Assembly: GCA_963807085.1 (NCBI GenBank)
Contig: CAWEBB010000028.1
Span: 1 to 64,000, forward strand
Length of the DNA stretch: 64,000 nucleotides
Direction: 5' to 3'
Source: JACKII01 sp963807085
GTDB lineage: Bacteria; Pseudomonadota; Alphaproteobacteria; Bin95
Position 1 is the stretch's first letter. Each line of letters begins with the position of its first letter. The translations under genes and the position numbers were made by a program. Below are positions 22,989 to 32,479 of the stretch, one piece after another. The notes below the pieces were generated by a model. It made no database searches and was not told the DNA's origin. It saw only the letters and a program-made list of their open reading frames with translations.

Positions 22989-24187
22989 TGCAAACCCCGC
23001 AAGTTCGCACAGCCATCCAGAAAGCCCTGCAACATGCGGAACATTTCCGGCTCGTCCAACAGGAACGCATCGTGCCCCTTGTCGGTCTCTATCTCGACAA
23101 AGCTGACCGGCGCGGCCACGGCATTCAGTGCATGCACCAGCGCCCGGCTCTCGCTGGTGGGAAACAGCCAGTCGCTCGTAAAGGACACCAGGCAGATGCG
23201 CGTCTTGCAGTCCGTAAACGCCCGCGCGAGCGAGCCGTCCCCATGTTCGGCCGCCAGATCGAAATAATCCATCGCACGGGTGATATAGAGATAGGAGTTG
23301 GGATCGAAGCGATCCACGAAGGTGGAGCCCTGATGGCGGAGATAGCTTTCCACCTGAAAATCGGCGTCGAAGCCATAATCGACCCGCTCGCGGTTTTGCA
23401 GGTTGCGCCCGAACTTTCGGTGCAACGCCGGCTCCGAGAGATAGGTGATATGCGCCGTCATGCGCGCGACGGCCAATCCCCGGCGCGGCAGGCGATCGAA
23501 CAGCAGATAGTCGCCGTTGCACCATTCGGGGTCCGCTATGATCGCCTGACGGCCGACCTCGTGGAAGGCGATGTTCTGGGCGGTGTGATGGGCCGCCGTT
23601 GCAATCGGAATCGCGCTGAATACCCGCTCTCCATAACTTGCTACCGCTTCGAGTGCCTGCATGCCGCCCATGGAGCCGCCGATGACGCTGAAAAGGGTCT
23701 CGATTCCCAGTGAATCGATGACCCGCATCGAGGCGCGGACCATGTCCGCAATGGTGATGATCGGGAATCTCACGCCGTATGGCTGTCCCGTTGCCGGGTT
23801 GGTGTTCGACGGCCCGGTCGTTCCCATGCAACCGCCCAGCACGTTCACGGTGATCAGGAAATATTTTGCCGGGTCCAGTGGCAAGCCGGGGCCGATAAGG
23901 GATACCCACCAGCCTTCCTTGCCGGTGATCGGGTGCGGCTCCGCCGGAAACTGGTCACCCGTCAGCGCGTGACATATCAAAATCGCGTTGGATTTGTCGG
24001 CGTTCAACTCGCCATAGGTTTGATAGGCGAGCGTTACCGGCGAGAGCGTTACGCCACAATCGAGGGTGAGTGGGGAATCGTCGCCGAGCTCCAGCACATA
24101 GCCCGGCAGAACCTGCCGGCCGTTGCGGACGCTCACCGGGCTGCTAGCACCGGTTCGTGTGTCAGTCGTTCGGTCGTTCTGTTCCAA
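22985..24187 (-). CDS. metX: Homoserine O-acetyltransferase
   Basis: 400 residues, alpha/beta-hydrolase fold. The nucleophile elbow is GGSMGG with Ser172, the acid is in FTSDWLFP, and the His in KGHDAFLLDEPE. LLGGCMGTTGPSN-type sequence (VLGGCMGTTGPSNTNPATG) is the oxyanion region typical of MetX. It transfers an acyl group from acyl-CoA to homoserine, the first committed step of methionine synthesis; acetyl versus succinyl specificity cannot be read reliably. The only fitting start is TTG at 24187 (TTGGAACAG), with no clear Shine-Dalgarno, which hints at weak or regulated initiation. Divergent from the chorismate mutase gene with only about 100 bases between. Confidence 0.92.
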   Translation of the reverse strand: MEQNDRTTDTRTGASSPVSVRNGRQVLPGYVLELGDDSPLTLDCGVTLSPVTLAYQTYGELNADKSNAILICHALTGDQFPAEPHPITGKEGWWVSLIGPGLPLDPAKYFLITVNVLGGCMGTTGPSNTNPATGQPYGVRFPIITIADMVRASMRVIDSLGIETLFSVIGGSMGGMQALEAVASYGERVFSAIPIATAAHHTAQNIAFHEVGRQAIIADPEWCNGDYLLFDRLPRRGLAVARMTAHITYLSEPALHRKFGRNLQNRERVDYGFDADFQVESYLRHQGSTFVDRFDPNSYLYITRAMDYFDLAAEHGDGSLARAFTDCKTRICLVSFTSDWLFPTSESRALVHALNAVAAPVSFVEIETDKGHDAFLLDEPEMFRMLQGFLDGCANLRGLQ

Positions 24188-24290
24188 TGTTGTCTTTGCT
24201 TTCGGGCAAGTGCCGCTCTATGGATATATGCCGTTCCGCCGGGAGCGAGTCCCGCGTATCGTCCCTTCCCTGGCGCTTGTATAGATCAGA

Positions 24291-25133
24291 GTGGACCAAA
24301 TGTCGTCACCTCCGTCGGACCTGGCCAATCGCCGGGCCGAAATTGACAAATTCGACCGTGAGATTCATCGCCTTCTAACCGAGCGGGCGAAGGTTGTGTA
24401 TGGGGTGATGCGCGCAAAAGCGGCCGCGACGGCCGCCGGCGAGGTCACGCCGCCCTTCCGTCCCGGCCGGGAAGCGGATGTGCTGCGGGGCTTGCTTTCC
24501 CGCCATAACGGCGAGTTTCCGGCGGCAAGCGTCCTCCAGATCTGGCGCGAGATCATCTCTGGCGCAACCCGGATGCAGGCGGTTCAACAGGTCGCAATCC
24601 TCGCGAGCGATCCGGCGCTTGGCACACTGGCCCGTGACCATTTTGGCGTGGCCGCCGAATTCCTTGCCGTCGATTCTCCCGCCCAGGCGCTGTTCATGCT
24701 TTCCGATGGGCAGGTTGCCGCCGTCGTCCTGCCGATGGCCGCTGCGGGCGATGCAGACCAGTGGTGGTGCGCCCTGATCCAGGACGAAAGCCCTGAAGGC
24801 GCGCCCAAGATTGTGGCGCGCCTTCCGTTTTTCAACGCCGGCGTGTCGGCTCAAGCGGTTGTCCTCTCGCCCTTCCCGACCGACCCAAGCAGTGACGACC
24901 GGGGCGTGCTGGGCCTGACGCTGGCCGACGGCGCTTCCCTGGCGCCGGTCGAAACGGCCCTGCGCGGCAGTGGGCTCGCCCCTGTTTTCACGCCAGTTCC
25001 GGCCGGCCCCCACGTGTGGCTGGAGGTCGGCCGCCTGATCGAGGCCGACGACCCGATCTGCACCACCCTCAGTACCCAGCCGGGGGTCGAGCGTGCCATC
25101 GTCCTTGGCGGCTATGCCGCGCCGCTTGCCTGA
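24291..25133 (+). CDS. Chorismate mutase-domain protein
   Basis: 280 residues. The first about 90 residues (RRAEIDKFDREIHRLLTERA ... VLQIWREIISGATRMQ) match the AroQ-type helical chorismate mutase, with its Arg- and Lys-rich helix. The rest (QVAILASDPALGTLARDHFG to VERAIVLGGYAAPLA) resembles the prephenate-dehydratase-type periplasmic-binding fold in a diverged form, ending in an ACT-like HVWLEVGRL segment. Such proteins precede hisC and tyrosine-pathway dehydrogenase in many alphaproteobacteria. Start is GTG 24291 or ATG 24300; neither has a strong ribosome site. Converts chorismate to prephenate, the substrate used two genes downstream. Confidence 0.8.
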   Translation: MDQMSSPPSDLANRRAEIDKFDREIHRLLTERAKVVYGVMRAKAAATAAGEVTPPFRPGREADVLRGLLSRHNGEFPAASVLQIWREIISGATRMQAVQQVAILASDPALGTLARDHFGVAAEFLAVDSPAQALFMLSDGQVAAVVLPMAAAGDADQWWCALIQDESPEGAPKIVARLPFFNAGVSAQAVVLSPFPTDPSSDDRGVLGLTLADGASLAPVETALRGSGLAPVFTPVPAGPHVWLEVGRLIEADDPICTTLSTQPGVERAIVLGGYAAPLA

Positions 25134-25169
25134 CTTCATCCGCTGCCTTAACTTTCTGGATCCATCATT

Positions 25170-26279
25170 ATGGCATGCCAAGCGAAAAGCCCCCTGACGC
25201 CGCAACCCGGCATTTTGGGCATCGCACCTTATATTCCAGGCGGTCACGATCTGGCGGGCCATAATCGTGTGCGTGTTCTCTCGGCAAACGAAAACCCGCT
25301 GGGGCCGGGCGATGCGGCGCGCGAGGCCTACCTGGCGGCCGCGGGCGCATTGGAGCGCTACCCCGACGGCAGTCATCGCAAGCTGCGGGAGACCATTGCC
25401 CGGGTGGAAGGGCTGGAGGCCGAGCGCATCGTCTGCGGCGCCGGCTCTGACGAACTCCTGGGCATGCTGGGCAAGGCCTATGCGGGCATGGGCGACGAGG
25501 TGGTTTATTCCGCGCACGGCTTCACCATGTACCCGATCATTGCCCGAAGCGTCGGCGCGCGGCCCGTGGCGGCGCCGGAGCAGAACCTGACCGCGGATGT
25601 GGAGGCGCTTCTGGCCGCGGTCACGCCGTTGACCAAAATCCTGTTCATCGCCAACCCGAACAACCCGACCGGCACCTATCTGCCCATTCGCCAGGTGCGC
25701 GATCTGCGCGCCCGCCTGCGGGACGACATCCTGCTGGTGCTGGATGCCGCCTATGTTGAGTATGTGACGGCGGACGACTATGGCGACCCCGCCGATATGG
25801 TGCGCGAAACCGGCAACACCGTCATGTGCCGCACCTTCTCCAAGATTCACGGCCTGGCTTCCGTCCGGCTCGGCTGGTGCTATGCACCCCTGCCGGTGGC
25901 GGAGGTCCTGAACCGCATCCGCGGCCCCTTCAATGTCAGCGCCCCGGCGCTTGCGGCCGGGGAGGCCGCGATCCAGGACCGGGCGCACCAGGACCGCTCC
26001 CGTGTCCATAACAACCAATGGCTGCCGTGGCTGACAAAGGAACTGCGCGGCCTGGGCCTGGAAGTAACGGACAGCCAGGGCAATTTTGTTTTAATCCGCT
26101 TCCCAGCGGGCCAGGGCAAGGATGCCGCGGCCGCCATCGCGCACCTGAACGCCCGCGGCATCATCCCCCGCCAGATGGGCGGCTATGGCCTGCCGGACTG
26201 TGTGCGCATTACTATTGGCCTGGATGACGACAACCAGGCCGTCGCCGACGCGCTCCGCGAATTTGTGGGCAAGGCATGA
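25170..26279 (+). CDS. hisC: Histidinol-phosphate/aromatic aminotransferase
   Basis: 369 residues, PLP-dependent fold type I. SANENPLGP near 38-46 is the HisC signature, NPNNPTGTY binds the cofactor, LDAAYVEY contains the PLP-ring Asp and Tyr, and TFSKIHGLASVRLGW carries the Schiff-base Lys225. The gene sits between chorismate mutase and prephenate dehydrogenase and overlaps the latter (ATGA at 26276-26279). In alphaproteobacteria this arrangement usually means the enzyme also transaminates phenylpyruvate or hydroxyphenylpyruvate, so it may serve both histidine and tyrosine synthesis. Confidence 0.92.
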   Translation: MACQAKSPLTPQPGILGIAPYIPGGHDLAGHNRVRVLSANENPLGPGDAAREAYLAAAGALERYPDGSHRKLRETIARVEGLEAERIVCGAGSDELLGMLGKAYAGMGDEVVYSAHGFTMYPIIARSVGARPVAAPEQNLTADVEALLAAVTPLTKILFIANPNNPTGTYLPIRQVRDLRARLRDDILLVLDAAYVEYVTADDYGDPADMVRETGNTVMCRTFSKIHGLASVRLGWCYAPLPVAEVLNRIRGPFNVSAPALAAGEAAIQDRAHQDRSRVHNNQWLPWLTKELRGLGLEVTDSQGNFVLIRFPAGQGKDAAAAIAHLNARGIIPRQMGGYGLPDCVRITIGLDDDNQAVADALREFVGKA

Positions 26280-27160
26280 GTGACACTGCGTTTCACCGTA
26301 TTTGCATTATTGGCATCGGCCTGATCGGGGCATCGCTCGCCCATGTGATCCGGCGGGACAAGCTCGCCAGCCATATCGCGGTCTGCGATCTCAACCCGGA
26401 TCACCGGCGGCGGGCGCTGGAGCTCGGCATTGCCGACAGCGTGCATGAGAGCGCGGCGGAGGCCGTGGCGGGCTCCGATCTGGTGGTCGTCGCGGCCCCC
26501 ATCGGGGCGTTCGCGCAAATCGGCGAGGCCATGCAACCGGCCCTGAAGCCTGGCATGATCGTAACGGACACGGGTTCGTCGAAACGCTCCGTCCTGCGCG
26601 ATCTGGGGCCTTTCATTCCGGATGGCGTGCATTTCGTGCCCGGCCACCCGATCGCCGGCACGGAGTATTCGGGCCCCGACGCGGGCTTTCCGGGGCTTTT
26701 CGACGGGCGCTGGTTCGTTCTGACCCCAACGCCCGGCACCGACGAGGCCGCGGTTGAGAGGGTCGCGACCCTCTGGCGTGCCGCCGGTTCCATGATTGAG
26801 GTGATGGAGCCCGGCCATCACGACCAGGTGCTGGCCATCACCAGCCACCTGCCCCACCTGATCGCCTTTACCATCTGCGGCACGGCCGGCGACCTGGAGG
26901 ATGTGCTGCAGCAGGAGGTGATCAAGTTCTCCGCCAGTGGCTTCCGCGACTTCACCCGCATCGCCGCCAGCGATCCGATCATGTGGCGCGACATTTTCCT
27001 GAACAATCGGGATGCCCTGCTGGAGGTGGCAGGCCGGATGCAGGAAGACCTGGCCCGCCTGCAACGGGCCATCCGCTGGGGCGAAGGCGAGGAGATCGAG
27101 AAGCTCATCCGTCAGAGCCGCGAAATCCGCCGCCAGCTCATCGAGGCAAAGCAGGCTTAG
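26276..27160 (+). CDS. Prephenate/arogenate dehydrogenase family protein
   Basis: 294 residues. The Rossmann motif is GIGLIGASLA at 13-22. VTDTGSSKRSV, FVPGHPIAGTEYSGPDAG (the conserved substrate-binding HPxxG block) and the C-terminal helical dimerisation domain with SHLPHLIAFTI and SGFRDFTRIAASDPIMWRDI are all present. It oxidatively decarboxylates prephenate or arogenate on the way to tyrosine. It starts inside the end of hisC and is the last gene of the operon chorismate mutase-hisC-dehydrogenase. Often named tyrC in this context; specificity not determined. Confidence 0.92.
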   Translation: MSDTAFHRICIIGIGLIGASLAHVIRRDKLASHIAVCDLNPDHRRRALELGIADSVHESAAEAVAGSDLVVVAAPIGAFAQIGEAMQPALKPGMIVTDTGSSKRSVLRDLGPFIPDGVHFVPGHPIAGTEYSGPDAGFPGLFDGRWFVLTPTPGTDEAAVERVATLWRAAGSMIEVMEPGHHDQVLAITSHLPHLIAFTICGTAGDLEDVLQQEVIKFSASGFRDFTRIAASDPIMWRDIFLNNRDALLEVAGRMQEDLARLQRAIRWGEGEEIEKLIRQSREIRRQLIEAKQA

Positions 27161-27277
27161 CAGGCTGCTACGACCTTCATTGCGGTAAATCTGTGGCGTT
27201 TCTGGTTGGCCCGACGTAGAATTTTGGCCTGCCTGCATGCAACGAAGGCCCATGCAAACAAGGCCAGAGGGAACGCC

Positions 27278-28474
27278 ATGACTGCCTCTTCCAAGCCCAA
27301 CCTGCCCATGTCCCGGTTCAAAGTGCTCGACCTGACCCGCGCGCGGGCAGGCCCGACCGCCGTCCGCCAGTTGGCCGACATGGGCGCGGACGTGATCAAG
27401 ATTGAGGATCCGGGCGAAAGCGACAGTCGCTCCGTCACGGCGGGCGACCGGCATGGCTTCGATTTCCAGAACCTGCACCGCAACAAGCGCTCGCTTACCC
27501 TCAATCTGAAGAAAGACGAGGGCAAGGAGGTCTTCTTCAAGCTGGTCCGCGAAGCCGATGTGGTGATCGAGAATTACCGCCCCGGCGTAAAGGACCGGCT
27601 CGGCATTGATTACGAGGCCTGCCGGGCGGTGAATCCGCGCATCGTTTACGGCTCGATCAGCGGCTTTGGCCAGTCCGGCCCCTATCGCGACCGGCCGGGC
27701 GTCGACCAGATCGCGCAGGGCATGGGCGGCCTGATGAGCGTCACCGGCCTGCCGGGCCAGGGACCGGTGCGCGTCGGCATTCCCATTGCCGATCTCTCCG
27801 CCGGCATGTATCTCGCCATCGGCGTGCTGACCGCCTTGCTGGAGCGTGAAGTCTCCGGCGAGGGTCAGTGGGTGCACACCTCGCTATTGGAGGCACAGCT
27901 TGCGATGCTGGACTTCCAAGTGCCGCGCTGGACCATGGCGGGCGAAGTGCCGCCCCAGGCCGGCAACAATCATCCGACCAGCGTGCCGACCGGCATGTTC
28001 GAGACCTCGGACGGGCATATCAACATCGCGGCCTCCGGCGGCACCATGTACGAGCGCATGTGCAACTGCCTGGGTGCGCCGGAACTGCTGACGGACGAGC
28101 GCTTTGCCAGCAACAAGGCCCGCCAGCAGCATCGGGACGAACTGAACGAGGCCATCGCACGCTACACGCGCCAGAATACCAGCGACCATTGGGTGGCGGC
28201 GATGAACGAGGCAGGCGTGCCATGCGGGCCGATCTATTCGGTCGACCAGGCCTGCGCCGATGAGCAAGTGCAGCATCTGGGCTTCGTCGTGCCGGTCGAG
28301 CATCCCCAGATGGGCGAGATCGCCATTGCCCGGCATGCAACCAACCTGTCGCGCACGCCGCACCGGATGCGCAACGCGACGCCGGAGCATGGCGAACACA
28401 CCGACGCGATCCTGGCCGATCTGGGCTACTCCGCCGACCAGATCGCGGCCTTGCACGAAAAGCGGGTGGTTTAG
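27278..28474 (+). CDS. CaiB/BaiF family III CoA-transferase
   Basis: 398 residues. Family III signatures are VLDLTRARAGPTAVRQLADM near the N-terminus, GADVIKIEDPG, ENYRPGV, and SISGFGQSGPYRDRPGVDQI. The expected catalytic Asp lies in PIADLSAGMYLAIG (Asp172, by analogy to Asp169 of formyl-CoA transferase). AGAGGGAACGCC precedes ATG at 27278; an upstream in-frame start at 27206 has no ribosome site. It moves CoA between carboxylic acids and probably activates a substrate of the surrounding degradative genes. Convergent with the VOC gene, 4 bases apart. Confidence 0.9.
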   Translation: MTASSKPNLPMSRFKVLDLTRARAGPTAVRQLADMGADVIKIEDPGESDSRSVTAGDRHGFDFQNLHRNKRSLTLNLKKDEGKEVFFKLVREADVVIENYRPGVKDRLGIDYEACRAVNPRIVYGSISGFGQSGPYRDRPGVDQIAQGMGGLMSVTGLPGQGPVRVGIPIADLSAGMYLAIGVLTALLEREVSGEGQWVHTSLLEAQLAMLDFQVPRWTMAGEVPPQAGNNHPTSVPTGMFETSDGHINIAASGGTMYERMCNCLGAPELLTDERFASNKARQQHRDELNEAIARYTRQNTSDHWVAAMNEAGVPCGPIYSVDQACADEQVQHLGFVVPVEHPQMGEIAIARHATNLSRTPHRMRNATPEHGEHTDAILADLGYSADQIAALHEKRVV

Positions 28475-28478
28475 GCGC

Positions 28479-28877
28479 CTAGGCTTTGGCCAGGGGGCTG
28501 CTTTCGGGCGGTCCCTTCAGCTCCACTTGGTTGCCGTCTGGATCGGTCAGATAGATAGAGGGGCCAAAGCCTTCTGCGCCATAGCGGGTAGCGGGCTCGC
28601 CGATCCCAACCCCGTGTGCGGCAAAGTGGGCTTGCAGCGCCTCGGGCTCGAAGGGTTCAATAGTCAGCGCGAAATGGTCCATGTTGCTGCCGATGCTGCC
28701 TTCTTTGGCCGGCACCAGATCGATCAGCGCCGCGCCCGCCCGCATCTGCACCAGGCCGATGCTCTCGACCGTGCGCTCGACCCGGCAGCCCAAAACTTCG
28801 CTATAAAATCGGACGGCGCGCTCCATGTCCGCCACCTTCAAAACCACGTGATCCAAATTTCGAATTGCGAATCCCAC
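28479..28877 (-). CDS. VOC-family (glyoxalase/bleomycin-resistance fold) protein
   Basis: About 132 residues. Two beta-alpha-beta-beta-beta modules are visible: NLDHVVLKVADMERAVRFYS with a metal-ligand His, and MDHFALTIEP followed by IYLTDPDGNQVELKG with the Glu ligand. The start GTG at 28877 has GGAGG nine bases upstream and begins VGFAIRNLDHVV; the longer frame to 28907 lacks such a site. The fold covers lyases, dioxygenases and binding proteins, so the function is open. Convergent with the CoA-transferase gene. Confidence 0.85.
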   Translation of the reverse strand: MGFAIRNLDHVVLKVADMERAVRFYSEVLGCRVERTVESIGLVQMRAGAALIDLVPAKEGSIGSNMDHFALTIEPFEPEALQAHFAAHGVGIGEPATRYGAEGFGPSIYLTDPDGNQVELKGPPESSPLAKA

Positions 28878-28981
28878 GGTGACGGTCCTCCAACAGTGGC
28901 TAACCAATTTGAGTCAGTCGGCAATACATTGCCAATAACAAAGATCCAGTGCGTACCGATAACCATATGGGAGTGAATGTC

Positions 28982-29321
28982 ATGAAGTCTATTATAGCAG
29001 CCGTATCGGCAATTGGTGTCGCCGGCCACCGGCATGCATTTCCGCGGCCCGGCCGCTCCGGGTGTAACGGCCGGTGTGCAGGTCAATATCGGCAATATCA
29101 GTGGCCTGAACAGCCCCAGCAACGGCGCGGCCGTCATCATGCTTCCCCAGGTTAGCGAGCTTCGGAACGGCCTCTGGTATATCAACGTGCACACCGTGTT
29201 GAATGCGCCCGGCGAAATCCGAGGGCAAGTTGATGCGGTTCCCGTCCCCGCCGCACTGCCTTTGATGGTAGCGAGCATCGGGGCTCTTGCCTTTGCCGCC
29301 CGGCGCCGCCGGGACAGCTAG
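28982..29321 (+). pseudogene. CHRD-domain exported protein remnant with VPxPA-CTERM tail
   Basis: ATG at 28982 encodes a signal-peptide start (MKSIIAAVSAIGVAG). The frame then changes near 29020 and much of the N-terminal domain is missing. The second frame gives the end of a CHRD domain (ELRNGLWYINVHTVLNAPG then EIRGQV) and a sorting tail: VPVPAALPLMVASIGALAFA followed by ARRRRDS. Such tails are recognised by exosortases. Probably an internal deletion. This is the second broken VPxPA-CTERM gene in the window. Confidence 0.65.
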
Positions 29322-29396
29322 CTCATCTGGACAGACCCATCGAGTGGCAAGAAGAGAGGGCGGCAGATAGTTTTACCGCCCCCTTTTCCGTCAAGT

Positions 29397-30696
29397 CTAA
29401 TAAACCAGGCTTGGCAGCCAGAGCGCCAGTTCCGGGGCGGCCAGCAGCAGGAACACCATGCCCAGCATGGCCACCACAAAGGGCGCGGCTCCGTAGGCGA
29501 CATCGTTGAATTGCCGCCTGCCGGCGCGGATACCCTGCACCACGTACAGATTTACACCGATCGGCGGGGTGATCAGCGCGGCCTCCATCAACACGGTGAT
29601 CATGATGCCGAACCAGACCGGATCGAAGCCCAGATGCGGCGACGATCGGGAAGACGATCGGCACCGTCGTCAACATCATGGAGAGCGTCTCCATGAACAT
29701 GCCGAGGATCAGATAGAAGCCGACGAGCATCAGCCATGGTCTGCATCGGGGTGAGCCCGAGGTCGGCGATGAGGTCCGAGCATCGCCTGGGTGACACCGA
29801 TAAATCCCAGGATGAAGTTCAGGAAGACGGCCGCCAGGATGATCAGCATGATCATCGCCGTCGTGCGCATGGTGCCCTCGAAGGCCTCCTGCAGCATGCG
29901 CAGAGCTCAAGCGTGCGCGTCCAGGCCGCCAGGACCCAGCGCGAACACCACGCCCGAGCGAGGCCGCTTCGGTCGGGGTGGCGACCCCGGCATAGATCGA
30001 GCCCACGACTACAACGAACAGCAGCAACGGCGGAACAAGGTCGGGCAGGGCGCGCACCCGCTGTCGCCAGGAGGTCTCGACCGGCGTCGCCGCCCCAATC
30101 TTTCCGAACCAGACGCGGCAGGCCAGTGATGGCCGCCATGAACAGACCGGCGAGCAGCAGCCCGGGCAGGATGCCTGCCAGGTAGAGCTTCGGGCACGGA
30201 GGTATCGGTGATCAGCCCATAGAGGATCAGGTTGATCGAGGGCGGAATAAGGATGCCGAGCGTCCCGCCCGCCGCCAGTGAGCCGAGAAACAGGCGTTCG
30301 TTGTAGCGGTGCTTCTCGATCTCCGGATAGGAGACCGTGCCAACCGTCGCCGCCGTCGCCACGCTGGAGCCGCATGGTGGCCGCAAAGATGGTCGAGGTG
30401 CCGATATTGGCATGCATCAGGCCGCCCGGCAGCCAGGATAGCCATTGCACCACCGCTCCATACATGCGCTGGGCGATGCCGGTGCGCAGCATGATCTCGC
30501 CCAACAGAATGAACATGGGGACCGCGACCAGGATGAACTCGCGGCTCTTGTCCCAAACGAACTCGCCCAGCGCCAGCGAAAGCCGGCCGTCCATATACAT
30601 TTGGTCCAGGATCAGGCTCAAGGTTCCCAGCACGGCGGCGACCGGAACCGCCCCCAGCACCAGAACCATCAGAATGACTATTGCCCAAATGGCCAT
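29397..30696 (-). pseudogene. TRAP transporter large permease (DctM), multiply frameshifted
   Basis: The N-terminal part is intact (MAIWAIVILMVLVLGAVPVA to WLPGGLMHANIGTSTIFAAT). From about 30370 to 29640 the frame changes several times, yet each piece is recognisable: GSSVATAATVGTVSYPEIEK, LGILIPPSINLILYGLITDT, VGSIYAGVATPTEAASLG, LMLVGFYLILGMFMETLSMM. The last part, ITVLMEAALITPPIGVNLYV to LALWLPSLVY, is intact again. At least six single-base shifts are needed over about 700 bases. Assembled, it would be a normal 430-residue, 12-helix permease. The crowding of shifts in one stretch is unusual for slow decay and could reflect poor sequence quality there. Starts 3 bases after the small permease stop. 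Confidence 0.85.
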
Positions 30697-30699
30697 GGT

Positions 30700-31296
30700 C
30701 TAGGCACCCCCCGCACGGGTCTTTGCGCCCATCCCGTGGACTTCCTCCTCGATCCCCTCCTCCATCGACGGCACCCCGGCCACGATCTGCACCCGATCCA
30801 AGTCGCCCCTCACGAGGCCAACCAAGGCATAGAGCGTCACGAATACCAGCGTCACCATGAACAGCATCAGTCCGGCCACCCAGGCCAATTGCGGAATCCA
30901 CAAGGGCACCGCCAGCGTACTGATCGAGACCGAGTCGTTCTCCCAGGAGGTAACGAACACGTCGATCGCCTTGTCGGTCAGCAGCGAAATATAGAGCAGC
31001 AGCAGCGCGGCCCCAATGATATCCAGCACCGCCCTGACCGGCCTGGGCAGGAAAGTGTAGAGCGCATCGATCCGAACATTCGCGCGATGCAGCAAGCAAT
31101 AGGAAAAGGCCCAGGTCGTACTAGCGGCGAATACATAGCCGGAGATTTCATCCGACCCGCTCATGGTGATGGAAAAGGTTTTGCGCAAAAGCACATCGAC
31201 CGTGACGATAACGGCGGCCACCAGCAGGGCCGCGCCACCGCACCAAACGGCGATACGGGATATGTGCTCAAGCGCGCCATGCAGGCGCTGCAACAT
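30700..31296 (-). CDS. TRAP transporter small permease (DctQ)
   Basis: 198 residues with four membrane helices: AALLVAAVIVTVDVLLRKTF, the segment after GSDEISGYVFAASTTWAFSY, VLDIIGAALLLLYISLLTDK, and WVAGLMLFMVTLVFVTLYAL. The family motif with an invariant Glu (DEISGY) is present. It joins DctM to form the sodium-driven membrane part of a TRAP importer. The C-terminal tail is charged and variable. Located between dctP and dctM, on the same strand. Confidence 0.9.
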   Translation of the reverse strand: MLQRLHGALEHISRIAVWCGGAALLVAAVIVTVDVLLRKTFSITMSGSDEISGYVFAASTTWAFSYCLLHRANVRIDALYTFLPRPVRAVLDIIGAALLLLYISLLTDKAIDVFVTSWENDSVSISTLAVPLWIPQLAWVAGLMLFMVTLVFVTLYALVGLVRGDLDRVQIVAGVPSMEEGIEEEVHGMGAKTRAGGA

Positions 31297-31411
31297 TGGG
31301 CTGCCTTTCTAGAAACAACGCTATTTCCCGGGGAAAACCGGCCGGACGCGCTCTAGAAGACCGCGCTGCCACCCGGCCAACAACGGTGCCGATTGGCTGA
31401 CCAATCCCAGT

Positions 31412-32479
31412 TTAAAACTTGGCCTGTAAACCGACGATCTTGCCGACTGTTTCGTTCCATTCGTCGACGCATTTCTGCGTGCCGCAGCGCTCGGCCCAGC
31501 GCTTGATGACGACATTCTCGACGATGTCCTTCAGCTTGGCCTCGTCTTCGCCTGACAATTCGATGGGCGTCATGCCGCCCGGATCGCCGAGCGGACACGG
31601 TCCAGAAGCATTGCATTCCATGCCAATCTGATCGCTTTCTGCCGTCGCCTTGCGGACTTCCTGTTCCCAAATCGGCATCTGCTCCTCAAACAACGCCTGC
31701 GCGTCCGGTTTCAGACTGTTCCAGGTATTGTTATTCATCGCGACATAGGTGCTGGTGAAACCCAGGCGGACCCGAATATTGTGAGTCACAACCTGATACC
31801 ACTTCGCGCTATAGGCCGGCAAAGTTCCGGTGATGCCGCAGTCGGCGACGCCCTTTTGCAGAGCCGGCACAACCTCGGCAAATGCAATCGTCACCGCGCT
31901 GCCGCCGACGCCTTCAATAAAATCGCCCAGCGTTGTAGAATACGTGCAAATCTTCTTGTCCGACAAATCCGAGAGTGTGATATCGGTCTTGGACTTGTCG
32001 CCGAGGTTGCACCATAGTTGCTGGGATGGCCAATAATAGAGCGCCAGCATCTTCGCGCTGTATTTATCGTTCAACTCGCGGGCAAGAATATCACTATAGG
32101 AGTCGAGCGCTTTTTCGAAAGTGGGCAGGTCTGGCGCCACCGCCGCCAGATCAATGCCTTCCATCGGCGGGCTGTCCTGGCTGGTGTATCCGGACAGGCC
32201 ATGCACCACGTCGTAAACGCCCAGCTTCAATAGCCGGACAACCTCAAACCCCGAAAGGCCCAACTCCGTATAGGGTTTCGCGTTCGCCGTCAGCGCACCG
32301 TCGGAGACCTGTGGCAGGGTCTCGTTCCAAAACTTGCTTTCGTGGTTTTTCCATTGGTCGAGGTTGCCCCAGGTACCGACAACCTTGAATTCTCTCTTGC
32401 CGTAATCGGCGGCCGTAGCCGGTGCCGTCGTCAACGATGCGGCGACCGCCGCAGCGATAGCCAATGCTGTCTTTCTCAT
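31412..32479 (-). CDS. TRAP transporter substrate-binding protein (DctP)
   Basis: 355 residues. Cleavable signal peptide MRKTALAIAAAVAASLTTAP with the ATAAD cleavage region, then a DctP-type fold: FKVVGTWGNLDQWKNHESKF, and LSDLSDKKICTYSTTLGDFI, where family members have the conserved Arg region (here replaced, so the carboxylate clamp may differ). GVADCGITGTLPAYSAKWYQ is the usual hinge block. Three Cys near the C-terminus (ECNASGPCPLG, RCGTQKCVDEW) could form disulfides. ATG at 32479 has GGGAG upstream; a GTG one codon earlier is possible. First gene of the TRAP operon dctP-dctQ-dctM. The ligand is unknown, probably an organic acid. Confidence 0.9.
   Translation of the reverse strand: MRKTALAIAAAVAASLTTAPATAADYGKREFKVVGTWGNLDQWKNHESKFWNETLPQVSDGALTANAKPYTELGLSGFEVVRLLKLGVYDVVHGLSGYTSQDSPPMEGIDLAAVAPDLPTFEKALDSYSDILARELNDKYSAKMLALYYWPSQQLWCNLGDKSKTDITLSDLSDKKICTYSTTLGDFIEGVGGSAVTIAFAEVVPALQKGVADCGITGTLPAYSAKWYQVVTHNIRVRLGFTSTYVAMNNNTWNSLKPDAQALFEEQMPIWEQEVRKATAESDQIGMECNASGPCPLGDPGGMTPIELSGEDEAKLKDIVENVVIKRWAERCGTQKCVDEWNETVGKIVGLQAKF

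Noticed and set aside
24188..24300. SAM riboswitch upstream of metX
   Set aside because: The short leader shows no pseudoknot or conserved core of SAM-II or SAM/SAH types that I can recognise.
24375..27877. Two long minus-strand frames (547 and 564 residues) over the aromatic amino-acid genes
   Set aside because: They are antisense to chorismate mutase, hisC, the dehydrogenase and the CoA-transferase, all with clear motifs.
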